This document shows, piece after piece, positions 27,521 to 36,715 of a stretch of DNA of 64,000 bases (position 1 is its first letter; each line of letters begins with the position of its first letter). The notes beneath the pieces are model-generated. The model saw nothing but the letters and a program-made list of their open reading frames with translations, made no database searches and was not told the origin of the DNA. The translations under genes were made by a program, and so were the position numbers. The stretch covers positions 372,001 to 436,000 of the forward strand of contig NZ_PXNN01000011.1 of the NCBI RefSeq assembly GCF_003007685.1, in the 5' to 3' direction. Source of the stretch: Marinobacter halophilus. GTDB lineage: Bacteria > Pseudomonadota > Gammaproteobacteria > Pseudomonadales > Oleiphilaceae.

Positions 27521-28166
27521 TTGAACCCTCAAGGTGACCATAGCGGATCAACCCGGCGTCCACGGCCAGATGGATCAACTCCACAGAGGATGAGACCTGC
27601 AGCTTGCTTTTCAAAATGGCCAGATGGTTCGAGACGGTTTTGTTGCTGACACAAAGGCGATCGGCAATAGCCGAAACGCTCTCCCCGCGGGCATACATAA
27701 GCAATACCTCCATCTCCCTCTGGGTCATGTCTCTCAATCGGTGATCCACAGCCCGCTCGTGATTCATCGCCAACCGCGTTGCAACGGGATGTTCAATATA
27801 GGGTTGGCCAGATGCCACGCGCTTTACGGCCTCCGCCAGCTCTTCAGGAGCACAGCTTTTGGAAACGAAACCCAATCCGCCCACATCCAGAGCCTGCCGC
27901 ACCATGGGCAACTCATCGTGCATGGTGAAGAACAGGATTGCGGCACCGCGCCAGCGCAGCCGGATTCGGCGCCCCACTTCCAGCCCCGAGATATCTGGCA
28001 ACCCCATGTCCAGCAGAACCACATCCGGGCGCAACTCGCCGTATCGGGATACGGCATCGAGGCCATTTTCAATTTCGGTAATGGCAACCGCTGGCAGCAT
28101 TGAACTCAGGAGGTTGGCGATCCCCTGCCGGACGACTTGGTGATCATCCACAATCATCAGTTTCAT
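27510..28166 (-). CDS. LuxR/NarL-type response regulator
   Basis: 218 residues. The receiver domain has Asp7, Asp8, phospho-acceptor Asp53 (LLDMG) and Lys103. A C-terminal LuxR helix-turn-helix follows (~145-205, SVSAIADRLCVSNKTVSNHLAILKSKL). Its start overlaps the stop of the kinase gene (ATGA), so the two are a coupled pair. By position beside exaA it corresponds to EraR/AgmR or PedR-type regulators of quinoprotein genes. Which of these it is cannot be settled from sequence alone. Confidence 0.85.
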   Translation of the reverse strand: MKLMIVDDHQVVRQGIANLLSSMLPAVAITEIENGLDAVSRYGELRPDVVLLDMGLPDISGLEVGRRIRLRWRGAAILFFTMHDELPMVRQALDVGGLGFVSKSCAPEELAEAVKRVASGQPYIEHPVATRLAMNHERAVDHRLRDMTQREMEVLLMYARGESVSAIADRLCVSNKTVSNHLAILKSKLQVSSSVELIHLAVDAGLIRYGHLEGSRRV

Positions 28167-29431
28167 AGGGCACCTCCAGATGATGGACAGAGTTTTGACA
28201 GCGGCACCGCAAGCCGAATGCAGGTTCCTGATCCGGTGCGGCTCATGAACTTTACCTCCCCACCCAGACAGCGCGCACGCTCGCGCATGGAGCGCACGCC
28301 CAGACCGGCATTATCAGGCAATGTGTCAGTTCCGACACCATCGTCTCGCACTTCAATACTGAGCTCGTTGTCACGACGAGCGACCGCCAGAGTTGCACAG
28401 GAGGCATGGGCATGGCGGGAAATATTGTTCAGGGCTTCCTGGAGAAATCTGTAAAGATGTGTTTGCTGGTCACCCGTAAACTCCGGTAACTGGTCATCCA
28501 TGGCCAGATGGCAGTCAAGACCGCTAATCTGTTGCCATTGTTCCGTTAGATGACAGATCGCGCTGCCCAGCCCCAACTGCTCCATAACCAGCGGGTGCAG
28601 ATCCTGCAACAGGTGTCGGAAATGCTCCTGCATCGTTTCGCAATGCTCGGCCAGAATCCGGGCTCGCTGTTTCTGCGGATCGGTCAGATCTGGATCGTAA
28701 AGCAGACTGAACGCCTGTGCTCGTATCCCGGTCAAATACTGGCCCAGATCATCGTGAAGGACCCTGGCGATATGTTCCCGCTCCCGATCCTGCAATTGCA
28801 GCAATTCATTCAGCAGCCGGCTGACCGTTTGCTGTTCGGACTCCAGCGCATCGGCCATCGAGTTAAAACGGCAGACAAGTGCATTCAGTTCCTGTTCTCT
28901 CTGGTTTGGCAGACGGGAGGTAAGCCTTCCCTTAGAAACTGCAGTCATGCCGTCGGAAAGGCTTGATAGCGTGCGCATGCCACTTCGGATAAGAGCAAAG
29001 AAAGTCAGAAAACAGAGAGTCATGCCAATCGCATAGGACGCGGAAATCAGCAGGAAGCCCTCCCATATTTCCTCGACTTCATCGGCCGGATCCACTTGCC
29101 ATCCGCTGATCGCCGGCCGCGATGACTCGCCTGCAATAATTGCTGAAAACCAGCGTGGAACCTCGTCACCGGAATCAGGATGAAGATTGTCGGCCGGGCG
29201 GAGGTGACGAATATTGGCAACAATCGAAACCGGAAGATTTGCCGGATCTCCAAGACTTTGCGCCAGCCCGGCAACCCCGTCGAGTTCTCGCTGGACATCA
29301 TGGCGAGCCTGATGGGCGTACAGCAAGGAACCAATTAGATAAATGGCAGCAAACACTGCCAGCATCAGCACAAAAATCTTCCGGTAAACGGTCATTTTTA
29401 CTGTCCATTTTGTGACAGACCCAATCTTCAT
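28163..29431 (-). CDS. Membrane sensor histidine kinase (NarX/UhpB type)
   Basis: 422 residues. Two membrane helices (~18-38 and ~124-148) enclose an ~85-residue periplasmic sensor loop rich in Asp and Glu. A HAMP linker, a HisKA_3 domain with His226 (RVLHDDLGQ) and a HATPase (DDGVG, GLGVRSMRERA) follow. The pair with the downstream regulator is translationally coupled. Pseudomonas putida uses a similarly placed kinase (PedS2) to switch between PedE and PedH in response to lanthanides. An alternative start is the ATG at 29395; neither has a clear ribosome site. Confidence 0.85.
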   Translation of the reverse strand: MKIGSVTKWTVKMTVYRKIFVLMLAVFAAIYLIGSLLYAHQARHDVQRELDGVAGLAQSLGDPANLPVSIVANIRHLRPADNLHPDSGDEVPRWFSAIIAGESSRPAISGWQVDPADEVEEIWEGFLLISASYAIGMTLCFLTFFALIRSGMRTLSSLSDGMTAVSKGRLTSRLPNQREQELNALVCRFNSMADALESEQQTVSRLLNELLQLQDREREHIARVLHDDLGQYLTGIRAQAFSLLYDPDLTDPQKQRARILAEHCETMQEHFRHLLQDLHPLVMEQLGLGSAICHLTEQWQQISGLDCHLAMDDQLPEFTGDQQTHLYRFLQEALNNISRHAHASCATLAVARRDNELSIEVRDDGVGTDTLPDNAGLGVRSMRERARCLGGEVKFMSRTGSGTCIRLAVPLSKLCPSSGGAL

Positions 29432-29568
29432 CCATGGTAAAGCCCCAAGCTTTCACCGAAATAGTTCTTTAGTACCGCCACTTTCCTACTTTCTGAATAT
29501 TTTCGCGGCTTTCTTCCCTCTCTAAGCTGGTTACAAGAGCAATAAATGCATTCAGGAAGGACAGCTTT

Positions 29569-30738
29569 ATGAGTTTTAACAGCAAGCTTATGATCACCGC
29601 AGTGCTCTATAGCTGGCTATTGGGACCAGCCTCGGCAGCAACTCTCGACGTAAAGATCGGCTACATCCAGTGGGTACCCGATCAGGGTCCGGTACTCTCC
29701 AACGTAACTCCGGAACCGGAAGACGCCGGTCTGCGCGGGGCTGAACTGGGAATCGCGGACAACAGCGCCACTGGCAAGTTCCTCGGCCAGAACTATCTCC
29801 TCGAATCCGTCATGGCCAGTGATGAAAACCAGGCCATGGCTGCGCTCGACGACATGCTGGAGAACGGAATTGACCTGCTTGTGGCCCGCGTTCCTGCAGA
29901 TACACTGCAGGCGATGGCCGAGCGGGCAGGTGATACGGCACTGCTGTTTAATGCCGGCGCCGCTGACGATGGCCTGCGAATCAGCGAATGCAAACCCAAC
30001 GTGCTGCATACCATCCCCTCCTACGCCATGTTGACGGACGCGCTGGCCCAATGGCTGAACATGCGACGCTGGAACAAGGTGTTCCTGATTACCGGCCCCA
30101 CCGATCAGGACAAAGCCTGGGCGGAGGCTTTTCGCCGTGCCAGCAAGCGCTTCGGCTTGGACATCATTGCCGACAAGTCCTGGACCTTCGACTCGGACCT
30201 CCGCCGCACGGCCTCAAAGGAACTGCCTGTCTTCACCCAGGCCCGTGATTACGATGCGGTAGTGGTTGCGGACGTGCGTGGTGATTTCGGGGAATACGTG
30301 CCGTTCAATACCTGGCTCCCACGTCCGGTAGTAGGCACCCAGGGGATGGGGCCGGAAGCCTGGCATCGGGTGGTTGAGGCCTGGGGTGCTGCGCAGCTCC
30401 AGAACCGCTTCCGCGACCTCGCCGGGCGCGAAATGAACAGCGAAGATTATGCCGCCTGGGCAGCCATCCGCTCCATCGGCACCACCGTAACCGGGCTCAG
30501 CGAAGCTGACCATTCGAACATTCGCGAGTACCTGTTTTCTGACCAATTCCAGCTAGCTGCCTTCAAGGGCCGCAAGCTGACCTACCGCCCATGGAATGGA
30601 CAGCTTCGCCAGCCGATCCCGCTGGTTCACCCCCAGGGTCTGGTTGCGACACCCCCCCTGGAAGGCTTCTTACACCCTGATACCGAACTGGACACCCTGG
30701 GCTACGACAAGCCGGAAAGTGACTGCCAGATCAACTGA
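29569..30738 (+). CDS. Substrate-binding protein of the PQQ-linked ABC system
   Basis: 389-residue secreted protein (signal 1-23, cut after ASA) with the branched-chain amino-acid-receptor-like periplasmic fold. Its family is defined by occurrence in gene sets beside PQQ alcohol dehydrogenases, followed by the beta-propeller, ATPase and permease seen here. AGGAAGG precedes the ATG. The ligand is unknown. It is the first gene of a four-gene operon running to 33268. Confidence 0.85.
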   Translation: MSFNSKLMITAVLYSWLLGPASAATLDVKIGYIQWVPDQGPVLSNVTPEPEDAGLRGAELGIADNSATGKFLGQNYLLESVMASDENQAMAALDDMLENGIDLLVARVPADTLQAMAERAGDTALLFNAGAADDGLRISECKPNVLHTIPSYAMLTDALAQWLNMRRWNKVFLITGPTDQDKAWAEAFRRASKRFGLDIIADKSWTFDSDLRRTASKELPVFTQARDYDAVVVADVRGDFGEYVPFNTWLPRPVVGTQGMGPEAWHRVVEAWGAAQLQNRFRDLAGREMNSEDYAAWAAIRSIGTTVTGLSEADHSNIREYLFSDQFQLAAFKGRKLTYRPWNGQLRQPIPLVHPQGLVATPPLEGFLHPDTELDTLGYDKPESDCQIN

Positions 30739-30769
30739 CCCCAATGAAAAACAAAAAGGAATACTGACC

Positions 30770-31744
30770 ATGAAAAATGCTTTCAAGATTGCGACCCTGG
30801 CAGCCGCCATCGGCCTTTCTGGCCAAGCGCTGGCAAGCTTGGCCTACGTGTCCAACGAAAAAGACAATACTCTGTCGATCATCGACACGGAAACCAATGA
30901 GGTGGTGGATACCATTGAGGTAGGCGCACGGCCCAGGGGTATCCTGCTGTCCAAGGACTACACCAAGCTCTACATCTGTGCCAGCGACGACGACACCGTT
31001 CAGGTTCTGGACTTGGCTACCCGCAAGATAATCGACACCCTGCCTTCTGGCGAAGACCCCGAGCAGTTTGCTCTGCACCCCAACAACCGTCACCTATACA
31101 TCGCCAATGAGGACGATGCCATCGTGACCGTGGTGGATGTGGCAACCAAGGAGGTTCTGGCCCAGATTGATGTCGGTATAGAACCCGAAGGCATGGCGGT
31201 CAGCCCGGATGGTAAGTGGGCAGTAAATACCAGTGAAACCTCCAGCATGCTGCACTGGATCAATACCGAGACCTTCGAAATCGAAAAAAACACTGTGGTG
31301 GGCCAGCGCCCACGCCACGTAGAGTTTACCAAGGACAGCAAACTTGCCTGGGCATCAGCAGAGATCGGCGGCACCGTGCACATCTTCGATGTGAATACCA
31401 TCGAAGAGATCAAACAGATCGATTTCCAGATCAGGGGTGTACCCCAGGATCGAGTACAGCCGGTCGGCATCCAACTCACCTCTGACGGCAAGTACGCCTT
31501 CGTGGCCCTCGGCCCGTCCAACCACGTAGCGGTGGTGGATGCCCAGACTTACGAAGTGCTGGATTACCTGCTGGTAGGTGCGCGAGTGTGGCAGCTGGAC
31601 CTGGACAAGGACGAGAAGTATCTTTATACCACCAATGGCGTTTCCGGTGATGTATCGGTCATCGATGTAGAAGAGCTGAAAGTGATCAAATCCATCAAGG
31701 TAGGCCGCTATCCCTGGGGCGTGGTCATTGATCCGAATTCATGA
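30770..31744 (+). CDS. Secreted YVTN-type beta-propeller protein of the PQQ-linked ABC system
   Basis: 324 residues with signal peptide (1-22) and about seven YVTN-like blades, for example AYVSNEKDNTLSIIDTET and LYTTNGVSGDVSVIDVE. The family is known from PQQ-dependent catabolism gene sets. It may be a periplasmic scaffold or binding module. AAAGGA lies upstream of the ATG at 30770; the frame upstream overlaps the previous gene and is not used. Its end overlaps the ATPase start by 4 bp. Confidence 0.87.
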   Translation: MKNAFKIATLAAAIGLSGQALASLAYVSNEKDNTLSIIDTETNEVVDTIEVGARPRGILLSKDYTKLYICASDDDTVQVLDLATRKIIDTLPSGEDPEQFALHPNNRHLYIANEDDAIVTVVDVATKEVLAQIDVGIEPEGMAVSPDGKWAVNTSETSSMLHWINTETFEIEKNTVVGQRPRHVEFTKDSKLAWASAEIGGTVHIFDVNTIEEIKQIDFQIRGVPQDRVQPVGIQLTSDGKYAFVALGPSNHVAVVDAQTYEVLDYLLVGARVWQLDLDKDEKYLYTTNGVSGDVSVIDVEELKVIKSIKVGRYPWGVVIDPNS

Positions 31745-32463
31745 CCATTGAAGCTCGCAACATCAGCTTTCGTTACGGCGATAAGCCGGTGCTCAAGGAG
31801 GTCAGCTTCGCGCTGATCTCTGGCGGTTTTCATGCCCTGCTGGGGCCCAACGGTGCAGGCAAATCGACGCTGTTTGGATTATTGACCCGGCTTCTCGCAC
31901 TGCAGCAGGGCGATGTGCTGATGGCCGGACAATCCCTCAAGAAGCAGCCGGCTGAGGCCATGCGCAAAATCGGCGTGGTGTTCCAGCAAAATGCCTTGGA
32001 CCTGGATCTGAGTGTGCGTCAAAACCTACTTTATCACGCTGCCCTTCACGGTCTTTCCCGCAAACAGGCCCGCCTTCGAGGCGACCTCGAACTTGAACGT
32101 TTCCAACTCCTTGACCGAGCCGACGAGCCAGTACGAAAGCTCAACGGCGGTCACCGCCGACGGGTGGAAATTGCCCGCGCCCTGCTCCATGAACCTTCCC
32201 TGCTATTACTTGATGAACCCACAGTCGGGCTCGATGTCGCCAGTCGCCGGGGGCTGAACGATCACGTGCGCACGCTCTGTGAATCCGATGGCCTGACCGT
32301 GCTCTGGGCCACGCACCTGATCGAGGAGGTTCGCCCGGAAGACCGGGTGCTGATCCTCCATGAAGGCAAACTGCTGGCCGACGGCGCAGGGCATGACATC
32401 TGCGAAGCCGAAGGCACCCGCGACCTAGCGGAAACCTTCCATACCCTGACAGGAGCCGGTTGA
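31741..32463 (+). CDS. ABC transporter ATPase of the PQQ-linked system
   Basis: 240 residues. Walker A GPNGAGKST (~35-43), Q-loop VFQQNALD, Walker B LLLLDEPTVGLD and the H-loop WATHL are intact. The signature motif is LNGGHRRR instead of LSGGQ, a variation seen in this family. It starts inside the propeller gene (ATGA) and is followed after 1 nt by the permease gene. It is the nucleotide-binding subunit; the transported substrate and direction are unproven. Confidence 0.9.
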   Translation: MTIEARNISFRYGDKPVLKEVSFALISGGFHALLGPNGAGKSTLFGLLTRLLALQQGDVLMAGQSLKKQPAEAMRKIGVVFQQNALDLDLSVRQNLLYHAALHGLSRKQARLRGDLELERFQLLDRADEPVRKLNGGHRRRVEIARALLHEPSLLLLDEPTVGLDVASRRGLNDHVRTLCESDGLTVLWATHLIEEVRPEDRVLILHEGKLLADGAGHDICEAEGTRDLAETFHTLTGAG

Positions 32464-32464
32464 T

Positions 32465-33268
32465 ATGAAAGTCGCCCATTACTGGCACTGTTTCGTGGGC
32501 ATCCAGACCCGCGAGTGGCTGCGTTTCTGGCAACAGCGCACCCGCTTCGCCAGCGCCCTGGTTCGGCCGCTGCTCTGGTTGGTAGTGTTCGCAGCCGGCT
32601 TCCGGGCGGTGCTGGGCATTTCCATTATCCCGCCCTATCAGACCTATATTACCTACGAGACCTACATCGCCCCGGGGCTGTGCGGGATGATCATCCTGTT
32701 CAACAGTATGCAGGGCGCCTTATCCATGGTGTATGACCGGGAGCTGGGCAGCATGCGGGTTTTGTTGATGAGCCCCCTGCCACGGCCTTTTCTGTTAATA
32801 ACGAAGTTGTTAGCAATGGGTGTGGTCTCAGTGGGTCAGGTGTATGTGTTCCTACTGCTGGCGTTACTGGTGGGTGTCGAACCACCGCTGTGGGGCTACC
32901 TTGCAGTGCTCCCAGCGCTGATCCTGACAAGCCTGATGCTGGGGGCACTGGGCTTGCTTATCGCTACCTGGATCAAACAACTTGAAAACTTCGCCGGGGT
33001 GATGAACTTCGTCATTTTCCCGATGTTTTTCATGTCCTCGGCCTTGTATCCACTGTGGCGGATGAACGAGGCCAGCCCCTGGCTGTACTGGATTTGTCAG
33101 TTTAATCCGTTTACCCACGCGATCGAGGCCATTCGGTTTTCAATGTACCTTCAGTGGAACCCGACGGCTTTTGGTATCACAACGGCAGTCACGGTCATTC
33201 TGGCACTGTTCGCCACAGCAGGTTTTCAACCGCAACGAACCCGAATTCTCGGGGGCAAGCTCGCCTGA
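32465..33268 (+). CDS. pedC: ABC-2 type permease, PedC-like
   Basis: 267-residue ABC-2 permease with six hydrophobic helices and the family pattern SMQGALSMVYDRELGSMRVLL before helix 3. PedC is the permease named in 2-phenylethanol-degrading Pseudomonas. The type resembles exporters (NodJ/DrrB), although a binding protein is encoded in the same operon. It ends 20 bp from the convergent NitT/TauT ATPase gene. Confidence 0.87.
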   Translation: MKVAHYWHCFVGIQTREWLRFWQQRTRFASALVRPLLWLVVFAAGFRAVLGISIIPPYQTYITYETYIAPGLCGMIILFNSMQGALSMVYDRELGSMRVLLMSPLPRPFLLITKLLAMGVVSVGQVYVFLLLALLVGVEPPLWGYLAVLPALILTSLMLGALGLLIATWIKQLENFAGVMNFVIFPMFFMSSALYPLWRMNEASPWLYWICQFNPFTHAIEAIRFSMYLQWNPTAFGITTAVTVILALFATAGFQPQRTRILGGKLA

Positions 33269-33288
33269 CGGCCGATTACCGCTACCCG

Positions 33289-33960
33289 TCAAGAGTCGGC
33301 AAGTTCACATTTCCGGAGCTTGCCGAGCAGATCAGTCACCACACCCGGGCCGCCTAGTTCGTCGTTCCACTTTAGCCGCGCAGGTTTGCCGTCCAAGTAC
33401 CACAGCCGGTTGGCCAACATTTCCGCATCAACGCCGTCGTGGGTCACGCAAATCATGGCCATGCTCGGGTTCGCATCCAGGATGCCAGCAATTAACGTTC
33501 TCAGCTCATCGGCCATCATTGGGTCGAGGGATGCGAACGGCTCATCCAACAGCAACAGGTCAGGCCTAACAGCCAAGCACCGCGCCAACGCAGCCCTGCG
33601 CGCCATCCCCAAAGAGAGCTGATCTGGCAGATACTGGCCATAACCCGGAAGGCCCACTTGGGCCAGACAGGTTTCGGCCTCCCGCTCACTGACACCGACA
33701 AGCATTAGATTGGCGCACAGCGTCCTCCAGGGTAGCAACCGGTGCTCTTGAAACAGATAACCGATCCGCAGCTTGTCCCGCCCCACAACGGCACCATCAG
33801 GAATGGATGTATCAAGGCCCGCAATGACGTTCAAGAGTGTGGTTTTGCCGATACCGGATGGGCCAAGCAAGCAGATCCGGTCGCCGCGCGTTATGTTCAC
33901 AAATACTTCACCAAGTACCGGTTGGCCGAAGTCACGGCCGGCAATCCTGAGCTCAAGCAT
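33289..33960 (-). CDS. NitT/TauT-family ABC transporter ATPase
   Basis: 223 residues with Walker A GPSGIGKTT, signature LSLGMARRAALARCL, Walker B LLLLDEPFASLD and H-loop VTHD. GMARR replaces the usual GQ residues after LS. The start at 33960 has GGAG 7 nt upstream and overlaps the permease stop by 8 bp. It is the last gene of a three-gene operon. It resembles SsuB/TauB, but with the alcohol genes around it the substrate may not be a sulfonate. Confidence 0.85.
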   Translation of the reverse strand: MLELRIAGRDFGQPVLGEVFVNITRGDRICLLGPSGIGKTTLLNVIAGLDTSIPDGAVVGRDKLRIGYLFQEHRLLPWRTLCANLMLVGVSEREAETCLAQVGLPGYGQYLPDQLSLGMARRAALARCLAVRPDLLLLDEPFASLDPMMADELRTLIAGILDANPSMAMICVTHDGVDAEMLANRLWYLDGKPARLKWNDELGGPGVVTDLLGKLRKCELADS

Positions 33961-34729
33961 GTGCCATCTCCGGCTGCCGCCAGCGATTCGACCGCCTCTC
34001 CAGCGGCTGCAGAATCGCCAGCTCAATCAGTTGGACCACCAGAATAAAGGCCAGGCTATAGGCCAGGATGGCGGCCACATCAAACACCTGAAAGGCAAGA
34101 TGCAACTGGAAACCAACCCCGCTGGACCGGCCCAGCAATTCCACCACCAGTACAATTTTCCAGATTAGCGACAGCCCCCCGCGAGTGGCCGCCATGAGAT
34201 AGGGGAACAGCTGCGGCACCCAGACTTCTCGCAGTCGTTGCCAGCGAGTAAAGTCATAAACTGTGGCCATTTGTTCAAGACGGTAGTCCAGGCTGCGCGC
34301 GCCCTCTCTAACGGTCACCGCCACATTCGGAACTTTGTTGATCACCACGGCCATCACCGCCGCCAACTCAATCAAACCAAACCAGACGTACATTAGAATA
34401 ATTGTGACCAGGGCCGGTAAATTCAGCAGTAGCACCAGCATCGGATCAAAAAGAGCATTGGTGGTTCGCGACCGCCCCATGACAATGCCAATAACGGTTC
34501 CGACAAACATGGCCAGGGTGAAGGCCACCGCTACCCGGGCCAGCGTTGCCCCCAAGTGATACCAAAGCTGCCCACTGGCAGACTCTACCATCAGGGTTTC
34601 CAGAACCTGCAACGGAGTGGGCAACAGGGGTGACCGGAGAAACCAGGCGAACACCCCCCAAAACACTACAAACAAGGGCAGCACCACCCAATAGCTCCAG
34701 GCCGGCGGACGTCCTGTGCGAGCGGTCAC
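33953..34729 (-). CDS. NitT/TauT-family ABC transporter permease
   Basis: 258-residue inner-membrane permease with six helices and the coupling-helix EAA-like loop (VREGARSLD...WVPQLFPYLMAA). It overlaps the binding-protein gene by 4 bp and the ATPase gene by 8 bp, so the three are coupled. Fold and length match SsuC/TauC. Confidence 0.87.
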   Translation of the reverse strand: MTARTGRPPAWSYWVVLPLFVVFWGVFAWFLRSPLLPTPLQVLETLMVESASGQLWYHLGATLARVAVAFTLAMFVGTVIGIVMGRSRTTNALFDPMLVLLLNLPALVTIILMYVWFGLIELAAVMAVVINKVPNVAVTVREGARSLDYRLEQMATVYDFTRWQRLREVWVPQLFPYLMAATRGGLSLIWKIVLVVELLGRSSGVGFQLHLAFQVFDVAAILAYSLAFILVVQLIELAILQPLERRSNRWRQPEMAHA

Positions 34730-35754
34730 GGTTGGCTCCGGTAAAACAATGCCTCGCCCATCACCGATTCTTCGCTTGCGCCAGCCAAAACCAACAGGCG
34801 CCGAAGGTCTGATAACCGGTCAGCCGTGAGGTTTGCCGGTGTACCAGCAACAAAACCGTCCCTGAGCTCGACAAATACGCCGTCGCCGGGGTTGCCCATC
34901 AATGGCCGCAGCCGTTCCCAGTGCGAAGGCATAGCCGCCAGTTCCGCTTTTGCTTGCGTCAGCGAGTTAGCAAAACGTTCAACCAGTCGGGCATTATCTT
35001 TAGCCCACTGGTCAGCGAACACATAACCCAGTACCGGCAAATCCGGGTCCAGCGCCAGGGCAGTCAACAAATCCGCCATGCGGAATGCAGACCGCCAGCC
35101 GCCCTCTCCCCGCAGCCGGGCAGAAAAGTGCCAATAGGTTATAATTACATCTACCTGCCCGCGTTTGAGTGCCTGGCTGAGCAGGGGCGGCGCCGCGAAC
35201 TGAACGCTTGCGTCAGCGGTGATGTCCAGCCCCTGGGCAGCAGCAACCTGTTGCAATAATACCCAGCCTTTGCTGTCAGGGCCTCCGGCCACGCCAATGC
35301 GCTTGTCAGCCAGATCCTGGACTGAGTGAATGTCGGAACGCTCCGCGACCACGATATCCCCGATCTGAGAAGAGAAAGGTACGAACTGATAGGCGGTTCC
35401 GGCCTGGTAACGAGCCTGAGCCCACAACAGGTCGGCCACGGCGCCGTTGACCGACCCACTGGTAACGGCAAGCCTGGAAGCGGGAAGGTTGGCCACCAGT
35501 TTGAGATCAAGCCGGTAACCATGCTCCCGATCCAGCCTACGATGCTGTATGTGGTCCAGCTCCCAATGGGCGGTCCCAAATTGCAGAACGCTGATGCTGA
35601 GCGTGGGTAACGGCTGCTCGCGCACCTCACTTGCGAATGCTGGCGCAACATGCCCGTTGAGGATTAACATCAGAGTCAGGACGAAACCTCGGGGGAGAAA
35701 TGACAAATCGTTTCTCAGACGCGGCATCGATTTTGTTTTTAACGGTTGTTTCAT
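34726..35754 (-). CDS. NitT/TauT-family ABC transporter substrate-binding protein
   Basis: 342 residues. Signal peptide (hydrophobic segment ending AFA near residue 40), then an SsuA/NMT1-like fold with GVAGGPDSKGWVLLQQ and GQVDVIITYWH. The ligand is unknown. The start is uncertain. I use the ATG at 35754, while 35727 also gives a signal sequence, and the open frame extends to 36021 across the promoter of the divergent regulator, which is unlikely to be real. Confidence 0.8.
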   Translation of the reverse strand: MKQPLKTKSMPRLRNDLSFLPRGFVLTLMLILNGHVAPAFASEVREQPLPTLSISVLQFGTAHWELDHIQHRRLDREHGYRLDLKLVANLPASRLAVTSGSVNGAVADLLWAQARYQAGTAYQFVPFSSQIGDIVVAERSDIHSVQDLADKRIGVAGGPDSKGWVLLQQVAAAQGLDITADASVQFAAPPLLSQALKRGQVDVIITYWHFSARLRGEGGWRSAFRMADLLTALALDPDLPVLGYVFADQWAKDNARLVERFANSLTQAKAELAAMPSHWERLRPLMGNPGDGVFVELRDGFVAGTPANLTADRLSDLRRLLVLAGASEESVMGEALFYRSQP

Positions 35755-35791
35755 TAACTCAAGATACGAAGACCACCGCCCAACAAGAATA

Positions 35792-35813
35792 GTACTTTGG
35801 TGTCTGTTTTTTG
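35792..35813 (+). promoter_or_regulatory. GTACTTTGG...CTGTTTTTTG element upstream of the second response regulator
   Basis: GTACTTTGG (35792-35800), then three bases, then CTGTTTTTTG. Nearly the same block occurs at 16166-16186 upstream of the NosR-like gene. It is 110 nt before the ATG at 35924. Confidence 0.45.
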
Positions 35814-35884
35814 GTGCGATAGTCGCATTTAACCGCAGGCCGATATGACGTGTAATGAAATCATCACAATAATAAATCGGGATT

Positions 35885-35904
35885 TTCGTGTTCGTCGCGA
35901 AACT
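35885..35904 (+). repeat. Second copy of the TTCGTGTTCGT-type element
   Basis: TTCGTGTTCGTCGCGAAACT, a near copy of 24837-24855. It ends 19 nt before the ATG at 35924 and just upstream of the AGGAGG ribosome site, so it lies in the leader. Confidence 0.4.
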
Positions 35905-35923
35905 CCCTGCACAGGAGGCCACC

Positions 35924-36697
35924 ATGTTGACTGAGCTCGATGCCGAATCCTCATCGGAAAACCAATATGATGAGCCCGCAACCACCCCCAAGCACGAAAA
36001 TAAACAGGTAGAAGTACCCATGGAGCCGGCTTACAAAATCCTGATTGCCGACGACCACCCCTTGTTCCGGGAAGCCATCAGCAGCGTTATTGCGTCGGGA
36101 TTTAAGGGTAGCCAGATCATCGAAACGGACGATCTGGACAGCGCACTGGAGATGACCAAGACCAATGATGATCTCGACCTGATCCTGCTGGACCTGAACA
36201 TGCCTGGCATGCACGGGCTGAACGGCCTGATTACTCTGCGCAATGAGGCACCAACCATTCCTGTGGTTATTGTGTCTGCCGAAGAGGACAAACAAGTCGT
36301 GCTGCAAGCCATAACCTATGGTGCGGTCGGCTTCATTACCAAGTCGTCACCACGGGCTCAGATGACTGAGGCGATTCAGCAAATTCTGAACGGGAACGTT
36401 TACCTACCTTCTGACATTATCCGTACCGGCAGGGAAAGCACTAACCGTCGGTCCAGGCGCGACGACAACCCCATCTCTCCAGAACTACTCAGCTCCCTGA
36501 CCCGCCGCCAGTTGCTGGTTCTGGAGAGAATGTCCAAAGGCGAATCCAACAAACAGATCGCCTATAACCTGAATATTGCTGAAACCACGGTAAAAGCCCA
36601 TGTGTCGGCTATTCTGCGTAAGCTGAGCGTGCATAACCGGGTACAGGCTATTCTCTCCGCCAGTGATGTCGACTTCAGCCAGTATCTCAAGCGTTAA
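35924..36697 (+). CDS. LuxR/NarL-type response regulator, ErbR/PedR-like
   Basis: 257 residues: an acidic ~35-residue extension, a receiver domain with Asp43, Asp44 and phospho-acceptor Asp90 (LLDLNMPG), a charged linker, and a LuxR helix-turn-helix ([28 protein letters not shown]). The start at 35924 has a strong AGGAGG; the ATG at 35888 does not. In Pseudomonas aeruginosa a similar regulator lies beside the ErcS'/NahK gene, as here. It is a candidate activator of the quinoprotein genes. Confidence 0.85.
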   Translation: MLTELDAESSSENQYDEPATTPKHENKQVEVPMEPAYKILIADDHPLFREAISSVIASGFKGSQIIETDDLDSALEMTKTNDDLDLILLDLNMPGMHGLNGLITLRNEAPTIPVVIVSAEEDKQVVLQAITYGAVGFITKSSPRAQMTEAIQQILNGNVYLPSDIIRTGRESTNRRSRRDDNPISPELLSSLTRRQLLVLERMSKGESNKQIAYNLNIAETTVKAHVSAILRKLSVHNRVQAILSASDVDFSQYLKR

Positions 36698-36715
36698 CAT
36701 TTAAAAGCTTCGCTT

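Noticed and set aside
35755..36021. N-terminal extension of the NitT/TauT-like binding protein
   Set aside because: It would precede a clear signal peptide and overlap the start and promoter of the divergent regulator.
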